Source of the DNA: Acanthococcus lagerstroemiae
Lineage: Eukaryota; Arthropoda; Insecta; Hemiptera; Eriococcidae
NCBI GenBank assembly: GCA_031841125.1
Contig: CM063108.1
Location: forward strand, 8,353,683 to 8,417,682
DNA: 64,000 nt
Direction: 5' to 3'
The translations under genes were made by a program, and so were the position numbers. The notes under the pieces are model-generated. The model was not told where the DNA came from. It was given only the letters and a program-made list of their open reading frames with translations, and ran no database searches. Shown one piece after another: positions 44,400 through 56,282 of the stretch; position 1 is the first letter of the stretch; every line of letters begins with the position of its first letter.

Positions 44400-44662
44400 A
44401 AACACTACTAGGCGATTGAAAACAAAAACACAACACGATTTTGTTTTCTGTAGCTCCGTAGACCGTAGGAAATGTATGATATTCCGTGTGTTAATTGGTT
44501 AGTGTTTCGCATGATTATTGTGATTCGAATGTAATTTTGTCTTTCTTGTGTATTAGTAATGTCAATTACGTTTTTGTACGTCAAATTTCATATTTCGAAA
44601 AGCTGACAATATTTTAATTCTCGAAGACCACATTGTCTTTCTCTTCTCAGCAGTGCCATTAG
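44400..44662 (+). other. Probable 5'UTR exon of the caspase gene
   Basis: Ends in an excellent donor, CATTAG|GTAAGTGA (GT at 44663). The acceptor TTTCCGCAG lies immediately before the caspase ATG at 45364, which points to an intron of 701 nt in the 5'UTR. The start of this exon is not determined; 44400 is a placeholder. Confidence 0.45.
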
Positions 44663-45363
44663 GTAAGTGACTCATTCTTATTCCACCTGAAACAATGCAT
44701 TTTTCCGTTTCATCTTGTGTGTCCTAGTTACCAAATTTATCAGCTCAGACGAGTGGTCTTTTCCAAACAAAGAATATTGTTGTATTTTTCAAGTTAACTA
44801 CACATTATCATAAACGGTACGCGAATGTTGTGAGAGATAGAAACGTTGCAGTTTGAATTGTTTGAGAGATGAAGAAAGGCCCATGGAAACATTTTCAACC
44901 ACTCAGGAAGAGTATAAATATTCCGATTTAAGCAATTAGGGGTATATACCGAGTTCTACTTATATTCTGCTTTAATTAGTTCTGCGCGATATCAGTACCA
45001 TTAATGTTTGGTGGAGCGTATGGCTATGCACGGATGCCAGATTGGCTTCCCAGACGCTGCACTCCTAGCCCCGAAAACTGCCCTTCCGAGTATCGCGTCA
45101 GTGACCAGGGGAACGCCATATATCAGTACCTTAAATACTGGTTAAATTTATTCTCGTGATATTATTGCTACATCATGTCTACCCTCATGTTTCGCGTTTG
45201 TTGATTGTTTCAGCTCTTGGTGATGCTCTTAAGCCAGTGATTAATGATACCAGTTTAGTTACAATTGAATGAAAGTATGTAGTTTGTGATGTCAGAAAGT
45301 CAGATAACACTCGAATGCCCAACTTCATTCCATGTAAGAATTAATCTATTGTAATTTCCGCAG
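44663..45363 (+). other. Probable 5'UTR intron of the caspase gene
   Basis: GTAAGT donor and TTTCCGCAG acceptor. Carries SINE-like copy 4. Confidence 0.45.
45006..45119 (+). mobile_element. SINE-like element, copy 4
   Basis: About 114 bp flanked by an imperfect 17-bp duplication, atatcagtaccattaat (44989-45005) and atatcagtaccttaaat (45120-45136). Begins GTTTGGTGGAGCGTATGGC and ends ...CCGAGTATCGCGTCAGTGACCAGGGG plus a short tail. The most diverged of the four copies in its duplication. Confidence 0.8.
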
Positions 45364-46233
45364 ATGGATGTAACAGGTGATCAAGTTGACGCTTTCCCAG
45401 AACTCTTCCAGAATTTCGGTAAATTGAAGAAGAAGAAAGTAATACGATTACCGTGTGAAAAAAATGCTCGCTACTACAACATGGATCATCCACGACGCGG
45501 CTTAGCTATTATATTCAACCACGAAACATTCAACTTAGCTTCTCTGAAACCGCGAAACGGAACCGAAGCCGACTGTAATAATCTCAAATCTACTTTGGAA
45601 CTTCTAGGTTTTGAGGTACGCGTGTACAAAGATCTGACTTTCAAGGAATTGGACAGCATTTTAGAAGAAGTTAGTGGTACTGATTTTAGCGACTGCGATT
45701 GTTTACTTATCGCGGTCCTCTCGCATGGCGAACAAAACATAATATACGCTAAAAATATGTCGTACTCCACCAATATTCTTTACGAACGGTTTACTCCGGA
45801 CCATTGTCCGTCGCTGGCCGGCAAACCAAAATTGTACATAATTCAAGCTTGCCAAGGCGATAAGTTGGACGGTGGAGTAGATGTTGAAGTCGACAGTGGC
45901 GTCCAGTCTTATCGTATTCCGCTGCACGCTGATTTCCTTATCGCGTACTCCACCATACCAGGATACTACTCATGGCGAAACACACAGAATGGCTCCTGGT
46001 TTATCCAAGCCCTCTGCGATGAATTGCGCCAGTCGTGGCAGGTTGAAGATCTGTTGACCGCGCTGACATTCGTGAATCGCAGGGTGGCTTTTGATTTCGA
46101 GTCGAATGTACCTTCGAATCTGTCAATGCACCGGCAGAAACAGATCCCTCATGTTTCTACAATGTTGACCAGAATATTAAAATTCTCTTCGAAAAGTAAC
46201 GGAAACAGTAATAATGGAATACCGATGCAGTAA
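45364..46233 (+). CDS. Effector caspase (short prodomain)
   Basis: Cysteine protease that executes apoptosis by cutting after Asp in the cytosol. 289 residues in one open exon. Positions 1-9 form a minimal prodomain ending D-Q-V-D, a consensus caspase cut site. The large subunit follows: R-G-L-A-I-I-F-N-H, catalytic His121 in L-S-H-G-E, catalytic Cys163 in I-I-Q-A-C-Q-G (most caspases have R or Q before G). D-V-E-V-D (173-177) is the likely inter-subunit cleavage site. The small subunit has F-L-I-A-Y-S-T-I-P-G-Y, S-W-R-N and G-S-W-F-I-Q-A-L-C, then Q-I-P-H-V-S-T-M-L near the end. There is no CARD or DED, so it resembles caspase-3/7 and drICE/Dcp-1 types. The ATG sits directly after a splice acceptor (TTTCCGCAG). 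No break was seen and it is probably functional. Confidence 0.95.
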   Translation: MDVTGDQVDAFPELFQNFGKLKKKKVIRLPCEKNARYYNMDHPRRGLAIIFNHETFNLASLKPRNGTEADCNNLKSTLELLGFEVRVYKDLTFKELDSILEEVSGTDFSDCDCLLIAVLSHGEQNIIYAKNMSYSTNILYERFTPDHCPSLAGKPKLYIIQACQGDKLDGGVDVEVDSGVQSYRIPLHADFLIAYSTIPGYYSWRNTQNGSWFIQALCDELRQSWQVEDLLTALTFVNRRVAFDFESNVPSNLSMHRQKQIPHVSTMLTRILKFSSKSNGNSNNGIPMQ

Positions 46234-49200
46234 TAATACAATCCGAATCAAAATATGTCTTTCGAATTTTCGTGATAGGTTTACCGCAGTTACCTTCTTG
46301 TATTTGCTTTACAGATACACTGTATTTTAACGTTACCGTGTTGGTAAGTAGGATTTTAGACTTTTTACAAAACATTTGAGATACCGCTGGTAACATGGTA
46401 CATGCTGTGTTCGAGTAGAAGATAATTTGCGCTAGTATTATGCGACTTGTAAACTCCTAACAGGTAGAATGTCTGTAATGGCGTGTTCCTGGTTTTTATT
46501 TTAGACAGGTTCCCAAAAGCGTTCCTTGGTGTTACTGTTTCCAGTCCTATCAGGGTCCAATGTATCTCAATTTTAGCATTTAAAGACGCAAACATTTAGT
46601 CAGTTATTTAGTTTATTGCATCTTAATTTTTAAACCTATCACTAGTATCGAACATGCATATTTATGTAATGTTTTACTTCTTCAATTTAAAAACATACAA
46701 TTTTACTCTCGACATTCCCTTTTTCATTTTGTAAAATGTATTTTTACATTATCTCGCTGGAATGCGTTTTTATAATCTCGAATCAACTTTATATTGACGG
46801 TTCTTTCATTTTTCTACTTATTAATATTTTCATTTTATATGTGGCAATTTCATTTTCATATCAAGTTCTCTACTTGATCGAACGATAACTATAATTTTAT
46901 TTAGACTAAGTTGTGACGATGTTGTATTTTTTTTAAATGTAGGACTAATTTATAGGTATTTCTGTGATCCAAGAGCAAAAGAAAGGAACAGTTGCTTTAC
47001 TTGTCAGTAATAGTCCGTTATTTTGTGATTTAAAATTGACTTTTGAAATTATGAATGGTATTAGTCACTCGAGTACAGTGTTTTGTGTTAACACCCATCT
47101 GTCTTTTTTAACGTAAATTTTTCGAGCGTGCTCGTTAGTATCGTGAATTTAATTTCACTTAATTTTTACAGGGTATGTGTCTGTGTATTTAAACAGTATT
47201 ATTGTTCAATTTCGTAGTATTGAATATTTGTAGGGACGCTGCTAGAGCTTTGAATGAGGTTACTAACATCGACATCAGGTTACAATTTCGGACCTCAATC
47301 GCACAATTTGGTCAATTTGGTCTCAGTAGTGAATCAACTTTTTGCTCTCACAGAGGTGAATATTTGCCGAATCAACTTCGCCACGAATGTGGAGATAGTT
47401 GAATTTTGATTTTAATTTAATTCGACTTATGTATGATATTTCTGTTTTTTTAAGACTTTCGTTTTCAGTTTCATAAACAATTATTGTAGTTCCGTATTTT
47501 GCTTTTTAATTCGATTCGTATCTCTTATGCTTAAGGATATTTTATAACTATCGATGATCTGCGCTTTTGGATCTGTGCGTAGTGACGTTTTACTTTTGCA
47601 ATATACCTATTCTAAAAATGAATGTTTGCCATTTCTGATGTGAGTTGAAAAAAATTGTTGAGAAAATAATTATCTTGATGTGTGTGCAAGCTTTGGAATA
47701 TACTCCCATTTACGTTTGCTCCTCAATAGATCTTCCGGAAATTTCAAAGATTTTCGTTCGTGCGTTACCAATATTTTTCACATTGTTTCATTGGCTTCGC
47801 CTTCTGTCTAAATTCTGCCTACGCTTTTGAAAGGAGAGAGCGACTGTTGTAAGTTTCAATGATGAACCTGTTTATTATTTTTCGCGGTGTTGAGAGGAAT
47901 TGGAGCATATGACTTCGCAATACCCAACAGACATTAGATCTTATGAAGTTACGAATATTTACAGAGTATGTAACGGAGGACAAGTTAATTCATTATAAGA
48001 CGGCCATAATAACCATTCTGTTATTTCATCGGCTTACATCACATCATCTTTATATTCGTAGGAAAAAATCAATAATATACCTAATGAGAAAAATATCGGT
48101 TTCATTTACTCCTCTCCTTAGTTCTACACTACAGGTTCCAATCTAATCCTGGACTCTTTCAATAACACCGTTATCCAATCCGATTTTGTCTTCTAAAGAT
48201 TAATTCATTTACTCCTGTATCGCTGCAGAGTACAGACCTTTAAAGTTCCAATTTTGGGAGTGATTTATTAGCTTAAAAAATATTACACATCTTGAGACTG
48301 CATTGTAGACTGTACAGCAGTACAGCTCATTCGAAGCACAATGTTGTGAAGTCACATACTCTCAATATTATAGGCGCAGTTCCCGTTAAAGATTCATGAA
48401 CAATTAAAAAAAAAAAAAACAGTAATGCCGGAATCAACGTTTGAAATTTCAATCGGAATTAAAAATTTTGCTAAAACCTCGAGGAAAATATTTGAAATGT
48501 CCACCTTTGTTATTAGAACAGAATTACGCGTCTTTGAAGTTCTTTCTGTCTTATAGAAGTAATTTTGTGGTATTAGTGAGTAAATGGTCTAATTAGGTTT
48601 CTGATGGAACTCTGGCGGCTGGAAGTCCTGAAAGCAAACGTTGAAGACTTGTCCCATGTGATGACTTGAAATCCTGAAGACTGAAGACAACCATGTATAT
48701 AGTCAAGTCTTATAAAAGATGAGGTAATGAGCTGGTTAACTCTTATTCATTGCTCATCCTTGTAGATTTAACCTAGTGTACATGTACGAGTGTAAGTTTA
48801 TGGCTTTCTATTATGCATTGCTCGTTGTCAACGCCTCTCCAGAGGTTCGGAATGAATAACAATTAATAAGATTCTTTCATATGTACCTATTCGCTATTCC
48901 AGTCATTTCAAACAAGAATTTTTTTAGTATAATCACGTATTTTTTTGTTCACCTGCTGAAATTTTATTTATTTCCCTCGAATGATTCATTATAAATTGAA
49001 AAGAATACCCATTCTGTTCATTTCATTTAAAACTTTGTAGTTCGAAAATCAAAATCGAAGCTTATCAGATCAAAGAACGAAGGAAGACGATATGACAGCG
49101 CTCCTACGTTAGAAGTTGGAACCAGAACCTGGAATTTTGCTCCATTCTTTTCCATGAGTAGTCTATGAAAAAGGACGCAAATGTATAGGGGGGTTGGGTG

Positions 49201-50109
49201 TCTTTTTCTCTGTACAGTTATCTAAAATCCAGGGAGGGTGACGTAATACATAATGCACACCTACTCTGGTGCCGGTATTGCGCAGGAATGCGCATGACAG
49301 TTTGAAAACGCGGGAAATACCGATATTCCACTTTTCTACGATTGAAAAAATGAATTGTGTGTGTATAAAGTGAATAATTAACGTATGTGAATCTTGAAAA
49401 GTTGTTCGTGGTTGCAGTGTGAACTATTCAATTTAATTCGCATCCATACCGACTTCTGGAAAACGGTACGATTAGTTCTTAGTACATATATATTATACTT
49501 CATCTGTCGGTTTGCATATTCTGCAATTTCAAAATGGAGTTCAACATTGTACATTAATTGTTCGCTTGGTTGAAGATAAGTTTGCTTTAATCTTTGATCA
49601 GCTAGTGAACGCTCATCTGCTTTAAAATGGATCTTTTGTAAAATCACAACACTTTACATGTGTGAATCGTGATGTTGATTACCTGTCTACTGTGAGAAGT
49701 CGCACTTACTGATTTGTACAACTGATGTTTCTATAAATGCGAGTATGTACCTATGTTTCTAAATACGAATATAAGTACAGTTTAGAGTAGATGTTTCCTC
49801 ATATGAAAGACAATGTTCGTATGAAGATTGGAAATGGAATTTTGGAAGTTATGAGAGTTACTGGTGTTGAAAGCAACCGCATGCAACATCGAATACAAAT
49901 GTATTTTATGTTACAGAGTTGCTCTTCGGTACACCTGCGAACCAAGATTCAAATAGAGATATCTCAAACCAGATGTCTGTTCTAAAGTTAACTGGATTGA
50001 TCTTTCAGTAAGTAAATATTCTGTTACTCTGCTGTGAAACGGCTTGATAATGGAACCGTCCATTGTATATTTTATTTGAACCCGTGATCCTGATAATAAA
50101 CGGAATGCG
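46234..50109. other. 3' flank of the caspase gene, no other gene seen
   Basis: T-rich, low coding potential; the first part presumably includes the caspase 3'UTR, whose end could not be fixed. An A-run stands at 48405-48419. The minus ORF at 49378-49647 has no support. Confidence 0.4.
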
Positions 50110-50499
50110 CTATATATTATTAATTGGCGAACATTTCTCTCGAATAGTTTTATTTGGTAGTGCGAAAGTATATGCTGGCATCTTCCAGCTTCCGAAAGAA
50201 ATCGTTCTATTACATTGGAAACTGACAGCGGTATCTTGTGTTTTTTTCAGAAATACAGATTGAAGAAACTGCGACATCAGCATTGTATTTTTGTGAACTA
50301 TGTCGTGTACGAAGATCTGAATGCGAATGTCGTTCCTGTTCGTGAAAATTAAGTTCTTATGAGAAGGGAAAATCGAAATTGCGTGTTTGTAACTTACACA
50401 TTGCATCTTTGCATCGAATTTAACATACCTATTATCGTTTTCAGAATCAGCTTTTGTGGGAATAGCAGGTATATCCAGATCATTCAAAATTTTAATCAA
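50110..50499 (-). CDS. Hypothetical ORF, 129 codons
   Basis: The longest open frame in this AT-rich stretch. The N-terminal part (I-K-I-L-N-D-L-D-I-P-A-I-P-T-K-A-D-S) looks protein-like and would end at a good donor, AATAG|GTATGT (50429-50428). A weak acceptor TTAATTCAG precedes it at 50505. No domain recognised and no partner exon found, so it may be chance. Confidence 0.15.
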   Translation of the reverse strand: MIKILNDLDIPAIPTKADSENDNRYVKFDAKMQCVSYKHAISIFPSHKNLIFTNRNDIRIQIFVHDIVHKNTMLMSQFLQSVFLKKTQDTAVSFQCNRTISFGSWKMPAYTFALPNKTIREKCSPINNI

Positions 50500-50503
50500 T
50501 AAT

Positions 50504-52056
50504 TCTGAATTAATGTGTGTGCGGGCACCAAATTATATTTGCTCCTCTTTTACGACTTTGAATTGAGAGGGCAGCATATATGCATGAAATTAACTCATCT
50601 GTATGGATTTTGATGAAACAGTGCAGTAATTTTTAGTGGACTACAAGTTTCTCGAAAATTTTAAGAGCCCACATCCTCTGCTATCAGTGTATCAATAATG
50701 TTGGGTGTAAATACGTATTGTTCTGAAATTTAATTTATCAATTCGGCTCATGAAAATGCAAAATTATGCAGTGTTTTGGTTGTATATGGGTATTTCTTGT
50801 AGGGTTGCCGGGAGTTGACTTTTCTTGGTAGTTGCTGATAGACTCAGTTATTTCAGTCAAACTTGCATTTCGATCTAATTACATTAAAATCAGAAGAGAT
50901 AGAATTCTGTCGGCAAAATGCCCCGGCTGTAGGTATTTCATCCGTAGTTTTTGTAATCAGTTTCTGGAGGGTAAACTGTGATTTTGTGTATATGCTACAC
51001 TAATTTGGATGCTACCAATTTTATTTCCGCATCATCGTCTTGCTTTCGGTTTGTTCCTGGGTTAGGTTGACAATCGTATTGAATTTTCTTTACTCTCAGT
51101 TCTGTAGGAGAAGGGGAGGGATTGTCTGGATGACTGCTCATCTCTGCCTGCTTATAGTAATCTTGTTGCTTATCACCTTATCAGTGTACCTGGCTTCCTT
51201 CCTACATATCTGCTCAATTACCTACCTTTCTACGTGTATTTACCGAAATTTATTTATTAGTCTGGCCGACTTTTATTCTCTTTTGGCCTTTATCAAGAGA
51301 GCGATGGCTGATTCTGGGAATAACCAAGGGATAAGAGAACAATTATCGTGAGAGTTTAGTTTTGTAGGCACTCTATAGTCAGCCCCAACTGACAGTGCAG
51401 TTTTTCTCATGAAACGGAAAAGCATTTTTCCTTCACTTTATAAACTATGATTAAAATTACAATATAGGTATACATTGATATTTAAGATTTCAGAGTTTGA
51501 AACAATGACAGGTGAAATAATATGTGAGAGCTCTTTTTCCTTGTCACGTGTCATGCTGGTTTCAGAATTCCTGAGAATCATGAACTAGAAACCCTGTCTG
51601 TCTTGTTTGGCTTGAGTATATAATATGGCAGTCCTTACGTGAAATGAAAGATTATTAAGGGATAGTAGATGTAGTTCCCAAAGCATGGCCAAGATAAATC
51701 TGTTGCCAAATTCCATCTGCATTAAAGAGAGATAACGAAAAATGCATCAAATGCGTGTTTTATTTTATAAATATTTAGCTCTTGTGTGACTGTCCTGAGT
51801 GCTTGAAAAATAAGACACATTAGTGTTATGGTAAATTTACTGAAAAATTAATTTAGGCAGAGGCATGCTAAATGTAGGTTAACGTTATTTTTCATTTATA
51901 AGCGTAGATTAACATATCATTGGGTAGGTCACATGTATATGAAACATTTTTCGTTATTTCTTTGAAAAAGTTTGAAGATTCCTCTTCCTCATCATGGTTG
52001 GGACGCGTGATTACGCCTACAAATTTGAACCCTGTAACCTCAATTGATGGGTAAAT
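50504..52056. other. No gene seen
   Basis: The plus ORF at 51040-51351 is hydrophobic but has no convincing context. Otherwise unremarkable AT-rich DNA. Confidence 0.35.
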
Positions 52057-52267
52057 AATCGAAACTCACATTTGCTGCTTTACTTGAAGAGCGCAAATAG
52101 GTAAAATAGTGTACACGGGTGCAGGAATATCTTTGCTGCGCCTCTGAACATGGAGTATGTTATACATATCGCACATTCACAGGCGCAGCAAAAATATTCC
52201 TGCACCCGTGTACAGTATCTTGCCTATTTGCGCCCGTGAAGTAAAATGGCAAATGTGAGTTTCGATT
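52057..52267. mobile_element. Palindromic MITE, copy 1
   Basis: A 211-bp near-perfect hairpin. The left arm begins AATCGAAACTCACATTTGC and runs through GCGCAAATAGG, GTACACGGGTGCAGGAATAT and TTTGCTGCGCCT. The right arm is the reverse complement to GCAAATGTGAGTTTCGATT. The loop near 52148-52184 contains TATGTTATACATA. A second copy is at 56569. Confidence 0.85.
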
Positions 52268-54181
52268 CTGTACTCTTTAATTGGGTACACGTTTCTTGAC
52301 AATAACCATGTAACTATCAGTGATTAACTGTTGGTTCTTCAATTCTTGTGTTCTGTGCTGGCCTGCAGCCAAAGGAGCTGATGTTAACTTTTTCTCGAGT
52401 ATTTGTTTTTTTAAAAGAAATTTTTGATAATAATTTAGGGATTCGTTCCCTTTAGCAGCGCCCTATTACTCAACAGCAGTTGTTCAATACCGTACCAAGC
52501 AGAGATAATTTGAGATATTCTGAGCCCTACAATTTAGCTCTGAAGATCCTGTCAAGTACAAACACAGTCATTCAGACTGCGAGACTGTCAGCAAGCCAGC
52601 CCAGCCTATGGGAAAGATAGTGAAACAGTATTTCAGTCGGCTATCGCAGCGATTGCCAGCAGGGAAGAGGCAGATAGCAGGCCAGCTATTAGACTTCTTG
52701 TATTCCACACATTAATCCATTTGGCGATGGCCTCTCGACCATCTGCCATGCGGAACAATTCTGCGCCTGTGATCCTGATGGTCTATTAGCGTATATTACA
52801 AACGCAGGGCAGTTCTTCTTTCCATCCTCTGTTGATTTTTATTTTCCCTTTTAAAATCAAGTGTAGAACTCGTCTTTTAATCGTGGTAAACTTTTGGAGC
52901 CAGTTTTAAAGCGTGTGCAACTTTGGACTTTGGTGATTTTGAACCATCGATTTCAGTCATGCCGATTTATGATGATGGTTTACGATCACCTGTCATCTAA
53001 CTCTTTTATTTAGGATATGTGGTTTGCTATAGATTGTTTTTAGAAACTCGCCAATGCTGTGCTTGATATTCTTCCATCTTGCTGCTATGGTTTTCCTTCA
53101 GTTCCGGAAGTATTCATTTCTTTAATCTACTCGTCAAGTTCTGTGAAGGCGACTTGATTTGTGGGTTTTGTAGCTTGGTCAGATTCAGTCTGTTCGCATA
53201 ATTTCTCTTTTTATTGACTGCAGTCGAACTCTGATCTTAGCAACTAGGGATTACGATGTAAAAACTGACGTCTGCTTCAGGATACCCATATCAATCACCG
53301 CCCAATTACATTTTGCTTTGTGGGGTTTATCAAATAGAGGTTGTAGATAAGAGTTAGCTGAGAAATGTTAGAGCCTACTCTGATGGTAACATGCTGTGAG
53401 GTACATCATCAGCAACTCTTAAACAATGAACAGAAATAGCAAAACACTAAGTGCCAAAGAAGGCCAACATGACTGAAGGGAGTGTTGGAGGAAGTTGAGG
53501 CCTATGCGAAGCCCTCTCATTTCGCAGAGTCTAAAGAAATTAAAGATCACACAACATTCAAAAAAATTATTTTAAGAATATAAAATTGAAGTTTTTGCAA
53601 AGTTTTTGAATTGCAGTACTTTTTCCTTTTCTTTTTTTCTTCCATGTTCTTTTTTTACCAAGCACACCTGTTCAAAATTTTTACACTGTCAATTTCGATC
53701 ATTCCTTCTCCTTTATTTGAAGAACAGTGCGGTGGTGTGCAGTGAAGTGCTCGCGATGGCTCGTTCGTATACACCGTGCACCCCATTCATATGCTCGCAT
53801 TTTTAAGTAGTATTTTCCATCTTGTTCTTCGCGACTTGTCCTAATTCGTTTTTGCGCCAAAATATTCAGCTTGTTATAAAAATTTCGATTTACGTTACTT
53901 TCGCGTTGGGCACACCTTTGCCTGAAGAGTTCCGGCCGGTGAGTTCTTTCCAAATTTGGGGTTATTTAACAGCGGATACAGAGGTATTACATTTGTATGA
54001 TTTTCCTCTATTAATGGAACAGTACCACGTATTTGAAATATTGTTAGTACAATATGCAGGGGTTTTTTTTTTATTGTTTTTTTTAATATATTTATTTATA
54101 TTGAAGTTTCAAACGGGAATTTGATTCAAAAGCTCGTTATAACCAATATAAAATTTCATATGTATTCATTCATCTGTATTA
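52268..54181. other. No gene seen
   Basis: No supported coding. A potential exon edge (CCGGCCG|GTGAGT near 53938) follows an open but ATG-less frame (53810-53938). Not convincing alone. Confidence 0.35.
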
Positions 54182-54934
54182 GTAGTACAAAAAAAGTGTG
54201 ATACAAGCAACATTTTTTTTTTTCTTCAAAGAAAAAGTCTGGATGTATCACACTTTTTGTACTACTTCTCCTCTCTTTTCACTCTAATATAACGTTTTTT
54301 CAACATGCTCAATGAACTTCAACGAACTCAAAATTGGTTCAAGAATCAATAATCAGCACTTAGCAGCTGTTAAGTACCGTAAGTGCGACGCAGCTGCTCG
54401 TAAAAATTCTGGCTCACATTTAATATACTACTTACTATTCAACGGAAAAACCTGGATCATATTTAGTTTACCACTACTCAACCGAAATTCCAGCATCACA
54501 TTTTTATGGTTTCAAGTCCGTAAATCCAGACTGGCCTTTTTCGGTATGTTTACCGAACTTCAACGGGTGCTCAATGACTATTTCAACAATTAAATCAGAA
54601 CAAGAACCGATAAAATAAATACGCTTATGAAAACGACGAACTCGATACGGTAATATAGTAGCTTATTGAATGTGAGCCAGAAATTTTACGAGCAGCTGCT
54701 AAGTGCTGATTATATTGATTCTTGAATCAATTTGAGTTTGTTGAAAGTTCATTGAGCATGTTGAAAATTGGTTCTTGAATCGATTTTGAGTTTGTTGAAG
54801 TTCATTGAGCATGTTGAAAAAAGCGTTTATTAGAGTGAAAAGAGGAGAAGTACCGAAAAAGTGTGATACGTATCCACGCATTTTTTTTTTGAAGAAAAAA
54901 AAAATGTGTGCTTGTATCACTTTTTTTGTACTAC
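54182..54934. mobile_element. Foldback element with nested palindromes
   Basis: A 753-bp element bounded by GTAGTACAAAAAAAGTG and CACTTTTTTTGTACTAC. The left arm 54182-54431 and right arm about 54651-54934 are inverted copies: GAAC-TCA-TGAAC, AATCAATAATCAGCACTTAGCAGCTG, GCTCGTAAAA-TTCTGGCTCACATT. Each arm tip is itself a hairpin (54183-54268 and 54850-54934), with poly-T/A at its loop. The right arm contains a further direct repeat of about 60 bp (54719-54825). Flanks ctgtatta/ttgtattg suggest an 8-bp target duplication with two mismatches. Confidence 0.8.
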
Positions 54935-55369
54935 TTGTATTGAGTTCGTAAAATTAATTTGAAATTTCAAAATTATTCTATTTCTCTGAGCCAATTTTAC
55001 TTTTTAATAATAATTTATTATTGATTCTGATTTCAATACTATAAGGTATGAGAGCTATTGTTATGTATAATAGGGTAATTTTGTATTAGCTACTGAATAA
55101 TGATGTTCCAGAGCCCCTCCCTTGAATCCGCTGTTGTAGTTAGTTGGTGTTGGGTTGTTATAGATTAAGAATGGTTAGAAATATAACCAAAACTATGTTT
55201 ACAAGTTTAACACATAATGATTCGAGTGCAGGTATGGACTAGTATATTACAGTCCATATCTTAGTATTTCTTGTTTTTTGGCTGAACTATGTGTCAGTGT
55301 TTTCTTGTTTAAATTATTTGTGGAATGTGAATATGTAATTTACGTTTTCTTTTTGTGCCGCAAGTGCAG
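54935..55369. other. No gene seen
   Basis: AT-rich spacer or intron before the candidate exon at 55370. Confidence 0.35.
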
Positions 55370-55394
55370 TACCTATCTCAGCATAATTCTCACA
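55370..55394 (+). CDS. Candidate micro-exon of an unknown gene
   Basis: 25 nt between acceptor GCAAGTGCAG and strong donor CACA|GTGAGT. Reads Y-L-S-Q-H-N-S-H plus one base, which joins in frame to 55482. Supported only by splice signals and phase. Confidence 0.25.
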
Positions 55395-55481
55395 GTGAGT
55401 ACCATAGTTTCATATTTTATATTATTGTTTTTTGTTTTACCGTGTTAATCTTGAAGTGACTGTTACCGTGATTTTTTACAG

Positions 55482-55586
55482 GAAAACCTTACAAGCAAGT
55501 AGTTCATCCGAGTTCTGTTCAAAGAGTTGAATTGTTAATAGATGGTTGCATGCACTTCATTATTGGAAAAAGTTGTGCGCTAAAAG
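55482..55586 (+). CDS. Candidate coding exon of an unknown gene
   Basis: 105 nt between a strong acceptor (GATTTTTTACAG) and donor AAAAG|GTAAAC. Reads K-P-Y-K-Q-V-V-H-P-S-S-V-Q-R-V then E-L-L-I-D-G-C-M-H-F-I-I-G-K-S. It has no stop, and its composition is protein-like rather than AT-driven. No family recognised. Confidence 0.35.
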
Positions 55587-55920
55587 GTAAACAATTAGAG
55601 TAGAGTAGATAGCATACTTGAATTGTATATCTGTTGGCTAGAAGTTGAAAGTTTATAGGTCTTAACTCCTCTTTAAATGGAAAATGCGATGTAAATACAG
55701 GTTAAGGTGATATAAGCATAGGTGGTGGAATCGTGGGGGCAGGCGCAGCTTATCCTCCTGCCTAAATTCAGGTACAGACTGAGGCACTTTGAACGTTTAT
55801 ATTTTGTGTAAGTAAGCATTAACACGAAAGGGATATTCGAATATAACCGCCTGTTTAGTCTCAACATCAAAATAAATCATACCTCTTTTGATTTTTATTT
55901 TTTCTTCCCCTTCCCCGTAG

Positions 55921-55934
55921 CAAAATTACCTTGA
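55921..55934 (+). CDS. Candidate terminal coding exon of the same gene
   Basis: A very strong acceptor (CTTCCCCTTCCCCGTAG) is followed by A-K-L-P and a TGA when read in phase with 55586. The chain 55370/55482/55921 would be the 3' end of a small protein; its start was not located. Confidence 0.25.
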
Positions 55935-56282
55935 GTGTCAGAATCTCAGAACAGAAGTACATACTGGATCGACTTTCTTGTTTTCGGTTCGCCAACACCT
56001 TCCATTTTTGCCTCGCCCCGTCTCCATTACCCTGTTCAGATATTTGAGATTGAAGTATAGTACGTCTTAGTCCTATTGTTGATGTATTTGAAATTCTGAA
56101 TCCAAGGACCCTCTAGGTATAGATGACAGACAAACAGACAGACCTACAAATAGGCAAAAGATAGACAGCGTGAAAAACAGAGAAAATAAATAAAAAACTT
56201 TATTAGATATACAATTAAAGTAATATACATAGCGCATTCATAGCAAGGGGGGTCATTTATTTTCAGATTTTAATTTTGTTGG

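Noticed and set aside
49378..49647. 89-codon minus ORF
   Set aside because: No motif, signal peptide, or splice context; consistent with chance in AT-rich DNA.
53810..54124. 100-codon plus ORF with a hydrophobic C-terminus
   Set aside because: No ATG before the T-rich region and no domain. The possible donor at 53938 is not enough to call an exon.
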